Below, piece by piece: positions 22,751 to 34,833 of a stretch of 64,000 nt of DNA (the stretch's first letter is position 1; every line of letters begins with the position of its first letter). The stretch is from Gnetum montanum (lineage: Eukaryota > Streptophyta > Gnetopsida > Gnetales > Gnetaceae). The position numbers were made by a program, and so were the translations under genes. Location: NCBI GenBank assembly GCA_015680685.1, contig MNCI01011925.1:826732-890731 (forward strand), in the 5' to 3' direction. The notes under the pieces are model-generated. The model was not told where the DNA came from. It searched no databases and saw only the letters and a list, made by a program, of their open reading frames with translations.

Positions 22751-23769
22751 AGTCTCCTTCACAAATCTTCACATGAATCGATAAGAAATCAACAGGATAA
22801 AACCACCCATAAAAATGGTTGTATTATGCACAATATATTGATGTGATAAAGCTTGAATAGTTGTTGTAATGATATCATATGCATCAATGGAATCATAATT
22901 GGAAATCATCTAACATATGTATAGAGCAAAAACTATGCAACAAAATGCATAAATTTTGAAAATAAAATAAAGATTCCATAGTTAATGATTCCATCAAAAG
23001 GGAGAAGAAAAATCCACAATATTATTTCATATAACATGCTTAAAATAAGAATTTAGAACTTGAGCTCCACATCTATTGATAACATAAATTGTTGATGTGC
23101 ATGTTGCTAGTGGTTCTCAATTCATCAAAATTATTTTTAAAAATTTTGGAGTTTCTTCTAAAGACCACATTTTACACCTACCATTCCTGCTCAAATCAAG
23201 TATATACAAGCAAGTAGTAATTCAGCAAACATCATGCAAAATGTCTTTGCTTATATAGAGTTGAAACCCTAGCCTCCATTGTATCAAGCATCTACAATAG
23301 AAATAAACATAAAATGATTTGTTGTACCTCAAAATTAGGAAGGGTAAGCTTCAAACCTAAAAAGAAAAAAAAAAGAAAATTCCATTGACATTTTCACACT
23401 CTATTCATGCTCCTAAATTCCTCATCAAAACATGAATTTAGGTCACTAGGGAAAGAAAAAAACAGTAATCAACAACAAGTTCCCAAAGTGCTGACATCAC
23501 CAATGACCTTGCTACGACTCAATGGAAATAGCAGGAGCAATTCTTCGAGACTAGAGAAGTTTCATTGTTTGCCATTTTCACAAGATTTAGTAGTCAAATG
23601 CAAAACATAAGGTTTGTTGTTGAAACAAAATAAAATTCAAGGTGCAACAGGAAAAAAAATGTGGAAGTAGAAGAAGTAGATGAATGGTGTTGTTGGAGAG
23701 AGCTCATCTAGTAGTAGAAAAGAGCAACAATGATGTAACTCCTTCTACACCACTGTTGGTGCAAACTCA
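22751..23769. other. Unassigned stretch between D pol and G LTR
   Basis: AT-rich. Its left part should be D (gag or protease side) and its right part the beginning of the G LTR. I could not place the boundary and see no gene. Confidence 0.4.
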
Positions 23770-25515
23770 AACAGAAAATATGCAATGACTACCAAAGGCA
23801 TAGCTATGAGACTCTAGCCACCAAGGACTCAGGAATGCATGCAGAGAAAGGAGCAACAAAGGTGGACAAGCAATGGCTAACAATGACACTATAATCCAAC
23901 ACAAGATCAAGGTGGTGCAGTGCCTAGCATGAAAGCCACAAGGCATGTGTACACCTTCAAAGGCCTACACATCAAATGTAAACGTATGGATACATGAGGC
24001 CTTAAGGCCACGTAGCTTTAATATTTTTCATTATTATTATTATCATCATTACAATGTACAAGATTTTTTTAAAAATGTAAAAAGGGGATTTTGCAGTTTA
24101 AAAGAAGAATTTATAAACATATGGAAATTACAACTTTATTTTCTTGAAAGTTACAGAAATTATAGCTTCCTACGAAAGTTACAACTATAGCCCCTTGATA
24201 TTTGTAAGGTTATAATTACCAAAAAAGATACTTTCCCACCTTGGCTTATTTTTCTCATAGAAGTTATGACTTCTTAAGGTAGTTAGGAATAAATTCCCTA
24301 AATATTTATAATACCCTTAACTTCTCATGTTTATTGTAACTACCCTAAGGTCACTATAAAAAGACCTTCAAAGGTAGAATTCAAAGGGGAGGGATTAGTA
24401 GAAGCAACTTGGAAGAATATTGAAGATTTCTTGTAAAGAATTGCTTGTTAAAGACATCAATTCAACTACTTTGTTTTAATCCTGTGAGTTCATTTCTTCC
24501 CATTTTGTTTAAGTTACTTAACTAATAGTTTAGATATTATTGTGCTTGGCATTTAATTTTGAGATTTTTTTAATTGTTATTATAGCTCTATTTTTGTGGA
24601 ATAGTAGACTCCTATAAGGGTTTCCACAAAAGAGCTTATGTTGTTGAAAAGTCTGTAGAGTAGTTTAATAGTAATGTCTTAATGAAATTTCCTATTTTAA
24701 GCATAAAAGATCTAGGAAAATCTTTGATATTTTGAGATGACTGAAAAATTTTCTATATTTTAAAGTGGATTGCCTTAGTATTTCAATCTTGAAATTATCA
24801 AATTTTTTAAAGGCTCTATTGAATGTAATTCTTGAGAAATTTTAACTAGCCAAATAAAAGCTTTCACTATGTTGTTTACAAAGCATTTTGGTAGTTAAAT
24901 TGAGTGTCTTTTATAAAATTACTTGTTAAGTTCAGAAGGTTTGGACGATTTGTAATAGATTGAATTGGAATAGCTTTATTGTGAAGTGTTTCCTCATGTT
25001 AATTTATCTTGCTTAAATGTTTAAGATCCCACACAAATCTTCTTTTCTTTTTTTTTCTAAAATCCATTGAATTTTTCTCGATTTCTGGTTTTCTTGTGGA
25101 ACTTTCTCTTTAGGGGAAATTAGGAGTAGATTGGTAGAATTGTGTTCAAATTTTTTTTGTAAAATTTTATTTGTTACAAGTAACATATTATAGGGACTAT
25201 ATAGACTAAGTGATTGGACAAAATAGGAATTTTTAAAAACTCACAGAATTTGACAAAGTTAGCTCAATTTCTTTTATGATAGCCAATTACAGTTTCATAC
25301 ACAACCGAACCATTTCAACATTCACAACAACAAAAACATACTCACATTTAGTTTGTTTCATAACCATTGAGTTTATTTGGAGGTATTTGAGCCTTGGTAT
25401 TACTAGAGACCAACAAGTACCTAAACCCAATTTAAAGAACACCTTCATTTCCCATGATCCCAGGTCATGAGATTTAAGGTCCCCCAATGTTGGCAACCCT
25501 AAACGGTTGCCAATA
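23770..25515 (+). mobile_element. 5' LTR of element G (left end uncertain)
   Basis: Copy of F (17200-19087). Followed by a primer-binding site and gag on the same strand, hence a 5' LTR. TATAAAAAG at 24355-24363. Its last 24 bases (25490-25513) form a hairpin with a perfect 9-bp stem, TTGGCAACC and GGTTGCCAA, and a 6-base loop. Confidence 0.65.
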
Positions 25516-25695
25516 ATTCTTTTGGCACTAAAAGGAGGGAAATTTGTTACCTAAGTTTATAAGCCTGATAGTCCTAGCACGCTAACAATTCTTTTGGTGC
25601 TAGAAGGAGGGCAAGAACATTGTTACATCAGTTCATTATATTCAAAGAGATTAATAGTCCCAGCACAACAACAATTTTTTTATTGTTAGGAGGGC
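25516..25695 (+). repeat. Primer-binding site of G in tandem copies
   Basis: TGGCACTAAAAGGAGGG at 25523, TGGTGCTAGAAGGAGGGC at 25595, and a worn third copy ATTGTTAGGAGGGC near 25682. They lie in 72-90-base units that also share AATAGTCCCAGCAC-like text. The second copy equals the Ep primer site (36555-36572) exactly. The cognate tRNA is not assigned. Confidence 0.65.
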
Positions 25696-25930
25696 TTAAT
25701 AAAATAGATACTATTTTGGGTTCATGACCAAATAGATTGATAGTTTGGAAGATTTCAAAGGTTCTAAAGAAGTTCTTGATTATAAGATTGATTACTCTTC
25801 AGAAAAAGAATAGAATAAGGTTCTTGAGTTTGGGACAAGTAGTGGAGTAAAAACTAGAAGGATAAAGAGATCACCTCTTCTATCTAGTTTATTAGTCTAT
25901 AATAGAAGGTCAAAGAAGTCTAAGAGTTTA

Positions 25931-26922
25931 ATGATCAAAAGAAATTCTAACAGGATGGTAAATCCTTGGCAAAGAATAATACCATTAGGATTTCAAAACT
26001 ACAACGATATTTCTAAGGTAGTTTACAAATATTTTCCTGACCCTTTTATTTCTAGAAAAGTTTACTTGGTTGAAGAATACATTTATATATTTGAGTTAGC
26101 TTTGGCTCATACAAATGTTCAACACCAAGATCAAGCCTATAAGTTGTTTGTGGCAAATTTAAAAGATATGGCTTAAATTTGGCATTCAAAGTTACTAAGC
26201 AATAGTTGCACAAGTTGGGATGATATGAAAAATATTTTCTTGGACCAATTTAGCAATCAATTAGATAGAAAACAACTATATTGTGGGCTAGTACAAGATA
26301 AGCAAGGAGTCAAAGAGTCAATTAGATATTTCAACATTAAGTTTCAAAGAATTTGTGAGCTCTTTCGAAAACAATATAGACCATCAAATGAAATGCTTAA
26401 AGATACTTATCTTAAGGCTATGAATCCTAGTATTTCAATATGGTTAAGAAGAACTCCAACCTTACTAATGTTGAATGACTATTTTAGTGAAGCTATACAA
26501 TTAGAAAAACAACTAAACTTGAACAATGAAGAGATTATCACAACTCAAAAAAGTCAAGAGAAAATGATGATTCTTATGCAAGATTTTGCTCAACTTAAAG
26601 CATTACAAGGGCCATCTCTATTAAGATAGATCAAGAGTCAGAAAGTAAAGAATTTTAGAAAGAACAGTTATTGAAAGACTTATCCAACAAAATAGTAAAA
26701 CTAGAAAAATATTTGGCAAAAGTTAAGATCAAAGAAGAAAGGAAAAATATAAAATATAAACATCAAGATACTAAGTTAGTAGAAGATGAGGATCAGAGTG
26801 ATGTTGTTATGTCTTACTTCCTTGATATTGAATCTAATACTGAGATATCTAGTGTTCATTATGTAAGCAAATCTTCTAACAATGGATCTAGTGATACTTC
26901 TTCTCTATTAAGTTTTGAATAG
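25931..26922 (+). pseudogene. gag-like protein of G
   Basis: Two open stretches: 25931-26176 and 26225-26629. The second has a retrotransposon-gag look (WDDMKNIFLDQFSNQ, VKESIRYFNIKFQRICELF, FSEAIQLEKQLNL). A Lys/Glu-rich coiled segment at 26671-26922 ends in an acidic, Ser-rich tail. A TAA at 26174 and frame changes break it. Nucleocapsid zinc knuckle not seen. Confidence 0.6.
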
Positions 26923-27302
26923 GGATATATCATCAGATGAGGAGTGTAATAGCAATGAAGAAAATGGATATAATCTACAGTCAAAATTAAGGTTAACTAC
27001 TTCCAGGCCTCCAAACATCATTTCTAATCCATCCACTAAGAGAAAGGCTTTTGAAACACGTAGAAGAGAGAAAAAAAAGTAAAGAAGATCAAGTAGAGCA
27101 GAGTACTCAAAATCAAACTTTTAATAAATGGATGAAGAAAGTAGGCTTTTATGGAGATAGAGAATATGATTTTCTTGAAGATATTAAACATATTAGGGTC
27201 AATATTAGCATATATCAATTTTTATAGATGGGAGATTAGCAAAGAAAAGCTTTACAATTCATTAAGAATAAAAAGAGAATCAAAGATTCAGAGTTAAGTT
27301 AT
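26923..27302 (+). other. Decayed gag-protease linker of G
   Basis: Acidic then basic coding-like sequence (TKRKAFETRRREKKK at about 27038) with stops. No separate gene. Confidence 0.4.
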
Positions 27303-27471
27303 GTGTCCAACATTGACAAGAAAAAAAAAATTAGTTATGATTGTACTGCTGATAAAAAAGCTCCTTCTTTTCTATTGACAATGAAGTTAAAAGATAAATA
27401 TCTTCACAATTTTTTGGTTGATTCTAGAGCTACCTCTACTATTATGTCATTATCCTTGATGAACCATGATT
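27303..27471 (+). pseudogene. Aspartic protease start of G
   Basis: FLLTMKLKDKYLHNFLVDSRATSTIMSL: active-site motif usually D-S/T-G-A, here DSRA, so Gly is replaced by Arg. The reading is cut at 27472 by the LTR of A2. Confidence 0.65.
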
Positions 27472-28313
27472 TGTTAGGCTCCAATATTGGATCCGTGATA
27501 TCATGTATGCGATATCGCAGCCTGGCTAATGATATCAGATATATGATATCGTGATTCCTATGTAAGCCTATAAATACACATTTGGGCACATAGGAAGGGA
27601 ATCAATAAGTATAGAAGTAGAGTCTTTTTATTCATTTTTTAGTTCATATCAACTCTTTCCCTAGTGCATGCTCGCAGTGTGATGATTATAATTGTATAGA
27701 ACCTTTAGTCAAGTGTGACGTACTTGGACACATACATGACTAGCAATAAAGATCGAGATTACTTCATCATTGTAGCATTCACTTAGTTTTAATTACTTAA
27801 TTGTTATTGTTATTTATTGTTTTCTTAATTAATATTTCTTTACCTTCCTTTACTATCCCTGTTATTAAACACGGAATGAGTACGACTTAATCACGAGCAT
27901 TTAAGTGTGACTACTTGGTATCTTAATAATGTATTTAGGAGTGCTTAAGTAACATGTGCTTGGTAATCCTAGAAGTAGTACACAAGATCCAAGATGTGTA
28001 TGGATTATTAAGGATAGATGCTCATCGCACTTAGGCTAGCTAAGATTCTCTTCCCGTATTTCTCATTAGCTTAATCAAAGTTATTTTCCATTGCCTATAG
28101 GAGTAGCATTAGTTTAGGACCACATCATATACCTCACTCTAGACTAAACCATACATGACAAAGCAAATACTAGTCTAGGTGGGAAGACAATGAACTGCAA
28201 TCAACGTGTAACTATCTAGACACCACAACTAGCCTGTCTATGAAGTTCAACCAGATCGTGTATCAATGCTCATATTCATATGGTTGAGTGTAGGGGTACC
28301 TAGCCACTCATCA
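27472..28313 (+). mobile_element. 5' LTR of A2 (Athila-like, 842 bp)
   Basis: Second member of the A1 LTR family. Starts TGTTAGGCTCC, ends CTAGCCACTCATCA, and is followed at once by a primer-binding site. Shares with A1 the GATATC module, TATAAATA (27569-27576), GCAATAAAGATCGAGATTAC (AATAAA 27745-27750), GAGTACGACTT and the 3' end GTTGAGTGTAGGGGTACC. Inserted into the protease of G. Confidence 0.85.
27497..27550 (+). promoter_or_regulatory. GATATC module of A2 LTR
   Basis: Four exact GATATC at 27497, 27511, 27531 and 27545, spacing 14/20/14, and TATA 19 bases after the last, the same geometry as A1. The arms between the boxes have lost their CpGs, mostly by C-to-T or G-to-A changes, so the palindromes are imperfect while the boxes are intact. 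Confidence 0.8.
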
Positions 28314-28314
28314 T

Positions 28315-28332
28315 TGGCACCGTTTTCGGGGA
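28315..28332 (+). other. Primer-binding site of A2 (tRNA-Asp type)
   Basis: TGGCACCGTTTTCGGGGA one base after the LTR. Close to the plant tRNA-Asp site TGGCGCCGTTGCCGGGGA that is common in Athila elements, with three differences. Confidence 0.75.
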
Positions 28333-28639
28333 TGGTGCTAGTTATTTAGATTAGTTATATCATACAAGATCATTGTAACAAAGTATTCATGAGATATCTC
28401 TTTAAAAAGAACTTGATTTCAATTAAGTCACACACAAATTCATAACTATGTCTCTCTTACAAGACTATGATAACATAACAACTAGTAAGGTAATTCATTG
28501 GAGAACCAACAAATTATACAATGATAAAGAAGAATTTTGGAGTACTCAATCTGATGCAGGGGTCTCCTATGTACATAAATGAAGACAACATCATCCCAAC
28601 TCACAAATTCATAACCCACCTCGTGACGATGAACCCCTA

Positions 28640-29680
28640 GTGGCCACTAAGAGCCTAATGCATATACAAGAGGCTATTCAAATATCCTGCAGACATCGTA
28701 AGAAAATCCATCTACCCAAACTTGAGTTAAACAACTTTCCCAAATTTTCAAGAGGCCATGATTTAGATCCACAACATCATTTACAAGTCTTCCATGATGC
28801 CTATGCATGGAACAATATTGATAATGGGTGGCAAAAACTTAAGCTCTTTCCTTTGACACTCGTTGGTCAAGAAAAAGTATGGTATAGGTCTTTAAAACCA
28901 AACTCAATTCAATGTTGGCTAGGAATGGTAGAACTCTTCAATGAAAGATATCAAACGTATGCAAGAGTGTCAACCTCAAGGAAACAAATCCAAGAGTGGA
29001 AACAAGTGCAACATGAAACCTTGGACATGGCCTTAGAAAGATATTATGCATTATTAAACAACTACCTAGTCCATGGATTCTCTGAGGAAAGGCTAATGTA
29101 TCACATCATGGATGGCCTCTGTAATGAAACACAGGAGACCATAGGGATGTATGCCTAAGGTCAACTATACGAGCTACAAACCCACCAATTCCAAGAGCTT
29201 ATTAAGCAAGTAGCAAAAGAAGAAGGAGAAATGGCTAAATGGGAGAATGCTGAAAGCTCTCAATGGGACCAAAATCTCGAATTAGCAAAGGTCCATAATC
29301 ATGAAGAGGAGAAATCAACTCACCTCAAGGAGGTGGAACCATCTTTGCCAATACTACAATCACTAGATGAAATTGAGGCAAGGATCAATAAGATGATGGA
29401 ATGGATACATGAAAAATGTGGAGAATATGGCAACACTATTAGAGGAAGAATAATGAAAAACCAAGAAACAAGACAAAACACCCTTAGACAATTGGAAAGA
29501 AGGGTTGAAGAGAATAATAACTCAATTGCTAATCATACATATCAATGTAATGTTTGCCGGTATGATCACCCCAAAGGTCAATGCCCAATCTTGTCACATT
29601 TACACGAGCATTGGGGAAGAATGTTACATCCAGAGTTCATAAAAAAATACTATGTTCAATCACAATGGCAAAAATCCTAG
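28640..29680 (+). pseudogene. gag of A2
   Basis: One frame of about 345 codons broken by a TAA at 29156. First part: retrotransposon-gag domain (LPKLELNNFPKFSRGHDLDP, DNGWQKLKLFPLTLVGQEKVWY, FNERYQTYARVSTSRKQI). Second part: coiled stretch, then CNVCRYDHPKGQCP near 29550, a worn zinc-knuckle-like motif. The open frame begins with a GTG at 28640 and runs upstream without an obvious ATG, so the true start is unclear. Typical Athila gag position after the primer site. Confidence 0.75.
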
Positions 29681-31893
29681 TCGTGGGGGAGGCCACCCTC
29701 AAACTGGTCACACCCTTCATATCATCTGAACCCAAGCTCTTATTAGGTTCAATATCCTGTTTCCCCAATCGGGTCAATATCCTCTATCTCACCACATTGT
29801 TACCATTCTCTGAAGTACTATCAACCCATGTCCTCTCCCATAGGATCACCACCTCATGTTCCTTGCACCTCTCCTCAACCTCAATATTCTCATTGACACC
29901 AATAGTACTAGCAGGATTTGCACGACAGCATCGATCCACAAATGTTACTTACGCTGCTACTATCAACTGTAGTGGCGCTTCTCCACAACATCGAAGGTAT
30001 CCCTTCTTTAGACATGACTGTAGAAAGGGATAACACATTTCCAAGACCACTGCATCCTCCCACTCAACACAAGTTCAACACTGTGATGCATCTTTCTCCT
30101 TGAACCCAACACCTTGTGTTACCTTATCAGGGCCACTAATCAATACTCCAATAAGCATGAGGCCCAATGAATATAACCACATAGAGAGACATATTTATCC
30201 TTGCATACCATCTTACGATCAAGGGTGCCATAGTGAGTCAACTCCTTATCAATTAACCACATCTTATAACTTTCCCCACTATGTCAAATTTAATCAAGTA
30301 TGTGAACCTCAATGTGGGTACAGTCCAACCACCACATCAAAAGACACCTAATGGTTTGGATATGATCGAGTCCCAATATTTCCAAAAATGAATAGATCCA
30401 ACCATTCCATTTATTAATTCTCGCAATGATCAAAAGTTTAGATATGGGGGATATCCCCCATTCTAACAAATAGAATTAATAAATGTTTTTCCTTTTCTTT
30501 AATTTTATAATTTTTTGTTTTTCAATTTTTTCATCTTTTTATTTGTTGTTTTATCTTTTTATTTATTATTTCATATTTTTATTTATTATTTTATCTTTTT
30601 ATCTTTTTATTGGTAATCTCATCTATGAATAAAGCACTCATGTGACTCGTTGGTTGAGGTGTTGTTCTCTGCTATCAAGTCTCGAGTAACTAATTATTTG
30701 GACAGCGAGCCCATCACATCCACCCAACCATTCTGTTAATAAGAGGTTCTACTCTAGGTACGATGATATTCTTGTCATTGTTAAACCTTAAAGTAATTTT
30801 GAGCTCATTATACTTAGAGCAAAAAATGATGGACTAAGAGAGAATGGCCAGGGTGTGACATTAAGGGGACTTGTGGATTCTCTTTGGTAACATCTGTAAG
30901 AGTTATCATGCAGCCCAGTTGTACTAAGATCCTTGTAGATCTAACAACAATGGGAGTAAGAGTAATAAAGGCACATAATAAAGAAACCCAATGTTATTCT
31001 AGGGGGTCCCACTAGAAAGACATGCACCCATGCTTGAAGGTAGGTGACTTCTCTAGATTACACATCAAAAAAGAAAAAGAAAAAAAAAAGAGAAGAGAGA
31101 GTGTGTGCTAAAGCGACCAAGCAAAAAATTATGCCACAAATAAATTCCAAATCACTCCTCCCTTGCACAAAATGTCAAGTGATCATATGCCTTGCTGTTA
31201 TGATGCTCTTACGGTTGTCCATCATTGGATGAAACAATGCGGCGTTACTAATCGAAGAAATGGACTTGGTCTTGATTTTGGAACAATGGGATAATGACAC
31301 ATTAATCACATCCTACACTCAAGATTCATTGTGCCCTGGGTGAGTTACCTCATATCCCAGTCTCTGCAATCCCTTCTACAATTTGCCTCATCTCGTTGTT
31401 CATGTATTTGTGACTCGTGTCTTGTGTAGCATTGAATTCATATGTCATCACGATGGTATCTGCATGTGCATGTTTTGTGCAACTAGTGGGGATTGCATTT
31501 AAACCTTTTAGTACCTACGGACATTTTTAAGCATGGTTACATAAGGGAATCATAGCTAGGAACCTACTTTGGGGAGGACCCACTTACGTAACCTTTGTAA
31601 TTTATACTCATTACACATCATCTTCACATCATTTTATACCCTTCAAGCACTACATTGCCAATGTTATTCTTTCCTTTATCATCCTTCTCATTCAAATGTT
31701 CCTATGCACCAAAACATGTCATTTTTCCTCATCCTATTCATGGATTTCATTGTCAGATTCTACTCCATTATACTTTTGGTGCCTTAGAATCTATTCAATG
31801 TTACCCTCGACCTTTCGAATTAACCTCAAATCCTTCTTTTTTGGCCTTGGAAATTAAAAAATTCTCCAAATTTATCAAGTACCCTATTTTCAA
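29681..31893. other. A2 spacer without pol
   Basis: About 2.2 kb where pol would be expected. No RT, RNase H or integrase motif in any frame. Contains a 16-bp palindrome (30445-30460), a T-rich low-complexity run (30480-30620) with repeats of TTTTATTTATTATTT, and an A-rich run near 31066-31090. Short ORFs here have no recognisable family. Confidence 0.6.
30445..30460. other. Perfect 16-bp palindrome TGGGGGATATCCCCCA
   Basis: Purine-rich, then ATAT, then pyrimidine-rich, just before a T-rich region. May be chance, or a leftover polypurine tract pair. Confidence 0.5.
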
Positions 31894-31975
31894 TGGGCTG
31901 CAACATTGGGTCTGATGCAATATCAGGTCCACGCTATCGAGAACGTGATATCGCATCCATAAAAACTATATATAT
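31894..31975 (+). promoter_or_regulatory. U3-like promoter block inside A2, upstream of ORF1
   Basis: TGGGCTGCAACATTGGGTC aligns with the start of the A2 LTR (TGTTAGGCTCCAATATTGG). AATATC, GCTATC and GATATC follow at 31919, 31933 and 31947 (14-base steps), then TATATATA at 31967. Homology fades after TATA. Either an internal promoter for the 3' ORF or the left end of a diverged LTR. Confidence 0.55.
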
Positions 31976-32490
31976 GGACCCCACGCCCCCTTCCCCACCC
32001 ACACACATCAATGTCATTTTGCACTATTCATGCGAGGGGAGTTGTTCAAATTTTCTTCTATGAATTTGCTAGCTTATGCACCTATCCTTTAAACATCCAT
32101 ATCTTTCTCATTAACACTTCAATTTCCATTCCAATTGAATCTATCTAAACCCGAAGTGTTCAGCTTAGTCGTGGCGAAAGGGTATGCTCCAAGTTGCACA
32201 TAATTTTTCCAAAATTCATTGTTGCTTGAAGGATATCATAAGGGGTAAATGATCATAAAAATGTTAAACATGTTGCCAAATCAATTTTATCTCTTCACAC
32301 ACACCATGAGAATTAAATTTTGGAACCACCTAATCAAATTGGCCTAATATTAAAACTTTTAGGGGACATTCTCATGAAACTCTCTAACTCTGGATCACAC
32401 TAAACAAGACATGAATTTATTAAAGGTAATAAGTAAGGTATAAATCAAATTTTGTAAGTAACCTTACTAATAGTTGGCCCGTGTGATTGT
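31976..32490 (+). other. Leader-like region upstream of A2 ORF1
   Basis: No ORF. Just before the ATG lies TTACTAAT followed by TGTGATTGTAG, which looks like a branch point and 3' splice site. A GTATGC donor-like site is near 32181. A spliced leader is possible but unproven. Confidence 0.35.
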
Positions 32491-33779
32491 AGATGGCCCC
32501 TAAAAGGGGACAACAAGGAGGACCCTCTCAAGGTGCATCTAAACGACCAAGGAGAGGCAAAGGCCAGGTGTCTCTCGAGGAACGTACAGAATAGGAGGCA
32601 CAATCCTTCAGTATTCATCAGGAACCTCCTATTACTGTATAATCGGGACATGCTGAAGGTGGAGTCAGTGAAGCACCTGAACAAGGACAACATCTCGTGT
32701 TCTCCCCGAAGTGTGTTTAGGCGATTCATGAAAGGTCAACATCAATAGCTGTGATAGTGGAACTTAACTTTGGACCTTTCATAGAGTTTGCTCTCGAAGT
32801 AGTTAGAGACCAACTTAAAGGGTTCCCATTATGACCTATTCTCTTTGAAAGTGGTTCCTGGTACCTAGGAGAGACGTACCAATTTTGGCACAATAAAGAA
32901 GAAGGCACCACCATTGATATTGGTAGTGTTTCTATGGAGTTCTTTGCTAAAGCCATTTTGGAGGTGTTAAATCTTCTAAATACAGGGTCAAAAGTTGCTC
33001 ACTTGCTCACTCAGTTTGATGCTAATGCATGGAAGATCTGGCTGAAAAGGGTGTACGCCAAAGAAGACAAAGCGTATGGAGAGCTGACACTAGAAGAGAG
33101 AATCTATTTTAAGATCAGCACATATCACATCTTCCCCACAAAAGGTTTAAACCAAATCTCCACATATACGGCTAGAGGAAGTGCTATCTTAATGGGCAAG
33201 GTTAATGCCAACCTACCCCATCTATATCTTACAGAAATTTTGAGGTGATTTGAAGAACATAAGATAGGGAAGTTTGCATTACCCTTCCCCTGTCTCATCA
33301 GAAAGCTGTACCAGCATGCTGGAATTCTGAGGTACACCAATGACATCCCCAAAAGGGCCCAAAATGCTTCATTTTCTGAATTGCTAAAGCCACTAGCCCT
33401 AAGAAAAAGTGCTAGTGAGACACTGGAGCCTGAACAAGAATAGATGGTGGGGCCCACTACACCTTAAACTATAGGGCCTAGCCAACTTCCAAGCACAAGG
33501 CTTAGTCAACAATAGGAATCAGGGCCCAACACAGGCCAGTAAGACTAACTGCCACCACCATTGCAAGACTATCGACCATCAATGAGCAATCTCAGGGCCT
33601 TCATTAAAATGGTTAGTTGGGGAAGCCATGATGAGACCAATCTCTTCAAGGTCATAGACGATGTCATATGACCCATGGTCTCAATCGATCACGCACAGGG
33701 CAAGGTATCAATTCAAACAAGAGAAGGGGCATCACATTGGTCACAATAGATCTCAAGGAATGCTACATCTTTTCAGGTG
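32491..33779 (+). pseudogene. A2 ORF1 (plant-transposon-protein-like), cut by Em
   Basis: Begins ATG with MAPKRGQQGGPSQGASKRPR, a basic, possibly nuclear-targeting N-terminus missing from A1. Early stops at about 32581 and 32638 and frameshifts follow. 32934-33248 reads cleanly (ILEVLNLLNTGSKVAHLLTQ, EERIYFKISTYHIFPTKGL, SAILMGKVNANLPHLYLTEIL). The end, NATSFQV, equals A1 HAASFQV, and there the sequence jumps into the Em LTR. Target duplication candidate AGGTG at 33775-33779; its partner would lie beyond 64000. Confidence 0.8.
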
Positions 33780-34833
33780 TGTACTGACCTAAATCGTCGG
33801 TGTAAGGTTGGAAGGGAAAAAAACACTGAAAGATCGTCAGGTAGACACAGCTGACCCTGCCTTCGTCAGGTAAAGTGCCTTCGATGATCTGCACACAAAT
33901 CAACCAAGGGCTTCCCCAAGTGTAAACTATGGCCTATGCTGGGGTTATCATAATTGATGTTTGAAACGTAAATAGTGCGCATGAAATGTAAACAGAAATG
34001 TATACAGAATTGGTATTGTAAACAGAACGTAAATTGAATGTAAAACAGAGCAAAAAAAATAATGGCTAGCAAAATTAAATGTATTGTATTGCTTAGAAAA
34101 GATGTGCGCCGGTCAAAGCATAGTTGCACATGTAGATGGCAAGTCAAGCGCCAAGCCCCGAGATGATGTGATGTATTTCAGAAGTGCTTGGATGCTAGGA
34201 GTCAAATGTGCCCGAGCGCCCAAAAATTTCTAGTTTGAGTTTCCTGAGCCATCAACCTTCGAAATTGCCAACCCCATTTATGTGAATTGATAGGGTATTT
34301 ATAGCGTTTGGCCAGGTTCGAGCATAGAATTCATGCGTGGAATCAATGGCTGAGAGATGAGAGGAAAACGGATCTAGTGACACATGTCCGATGGTTAGTT
34401 ATGTGTGAGTTGGATGTGTGTGGGTAAGCTATGTTTTCCACTAGGTGCATTGTATCTTACAACGTGTGATAACTTACTCAAGCTAGCTTACACTCATGGA
34501 AACACATACAATTTAGAGCGTAAGAACTTGACAAGCTCACAAATGATGAAAATTTACAATGAAATGACAATGTACAATAGGAGAAATTGACTCTAGCTTG
34601 CTGGAAACTTCTGGATCTCTAAATTAACTACTGCAGACGTTGATTTGAGTGGTTCTGTGTCCATTTGAGGTGTCGTTGCTTGATCAAGACTTCCAATGTG
34701 AATTGATTTTGTCTTGGCATGTCCTCAACATGCTCATGCTGCCAGCGTGTCCTCAGCATGACCTCAATGTGAGTGACTTGAAAGTGATGCATTTCACTCC
34801 AAATTTCAATTTTTGAAGCCTAATTCTTGAGTG
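33780..34833 (-). mobile_element. Em 3' LTR, distal part
   Basis: Reverse complement of the Ep LTR's outer part: starts TGTACTGACCTAAAT, the mirror of the GGTCAGTACA that ends the Ep LTR at 49725. Continues at 49726. The two parts together make about 1.67 kb, and Ep is inserted between them. Confidence 0.8.

Noticed and set aside
30620-30720. Possible tRNA-like text (GTTGGTTGAGGTGTTG ... TCGAGTAACTA)
   Set aside because: Superficially like a D-arm and T-arm, but no acceptor stem or anticodon arm can be built.
31655-31915. 86-residue ORF before the internal promoter-like block of A2
   Set aside because: Composition looks random, and its end runs into the U3-like sequence. No family resemblance.
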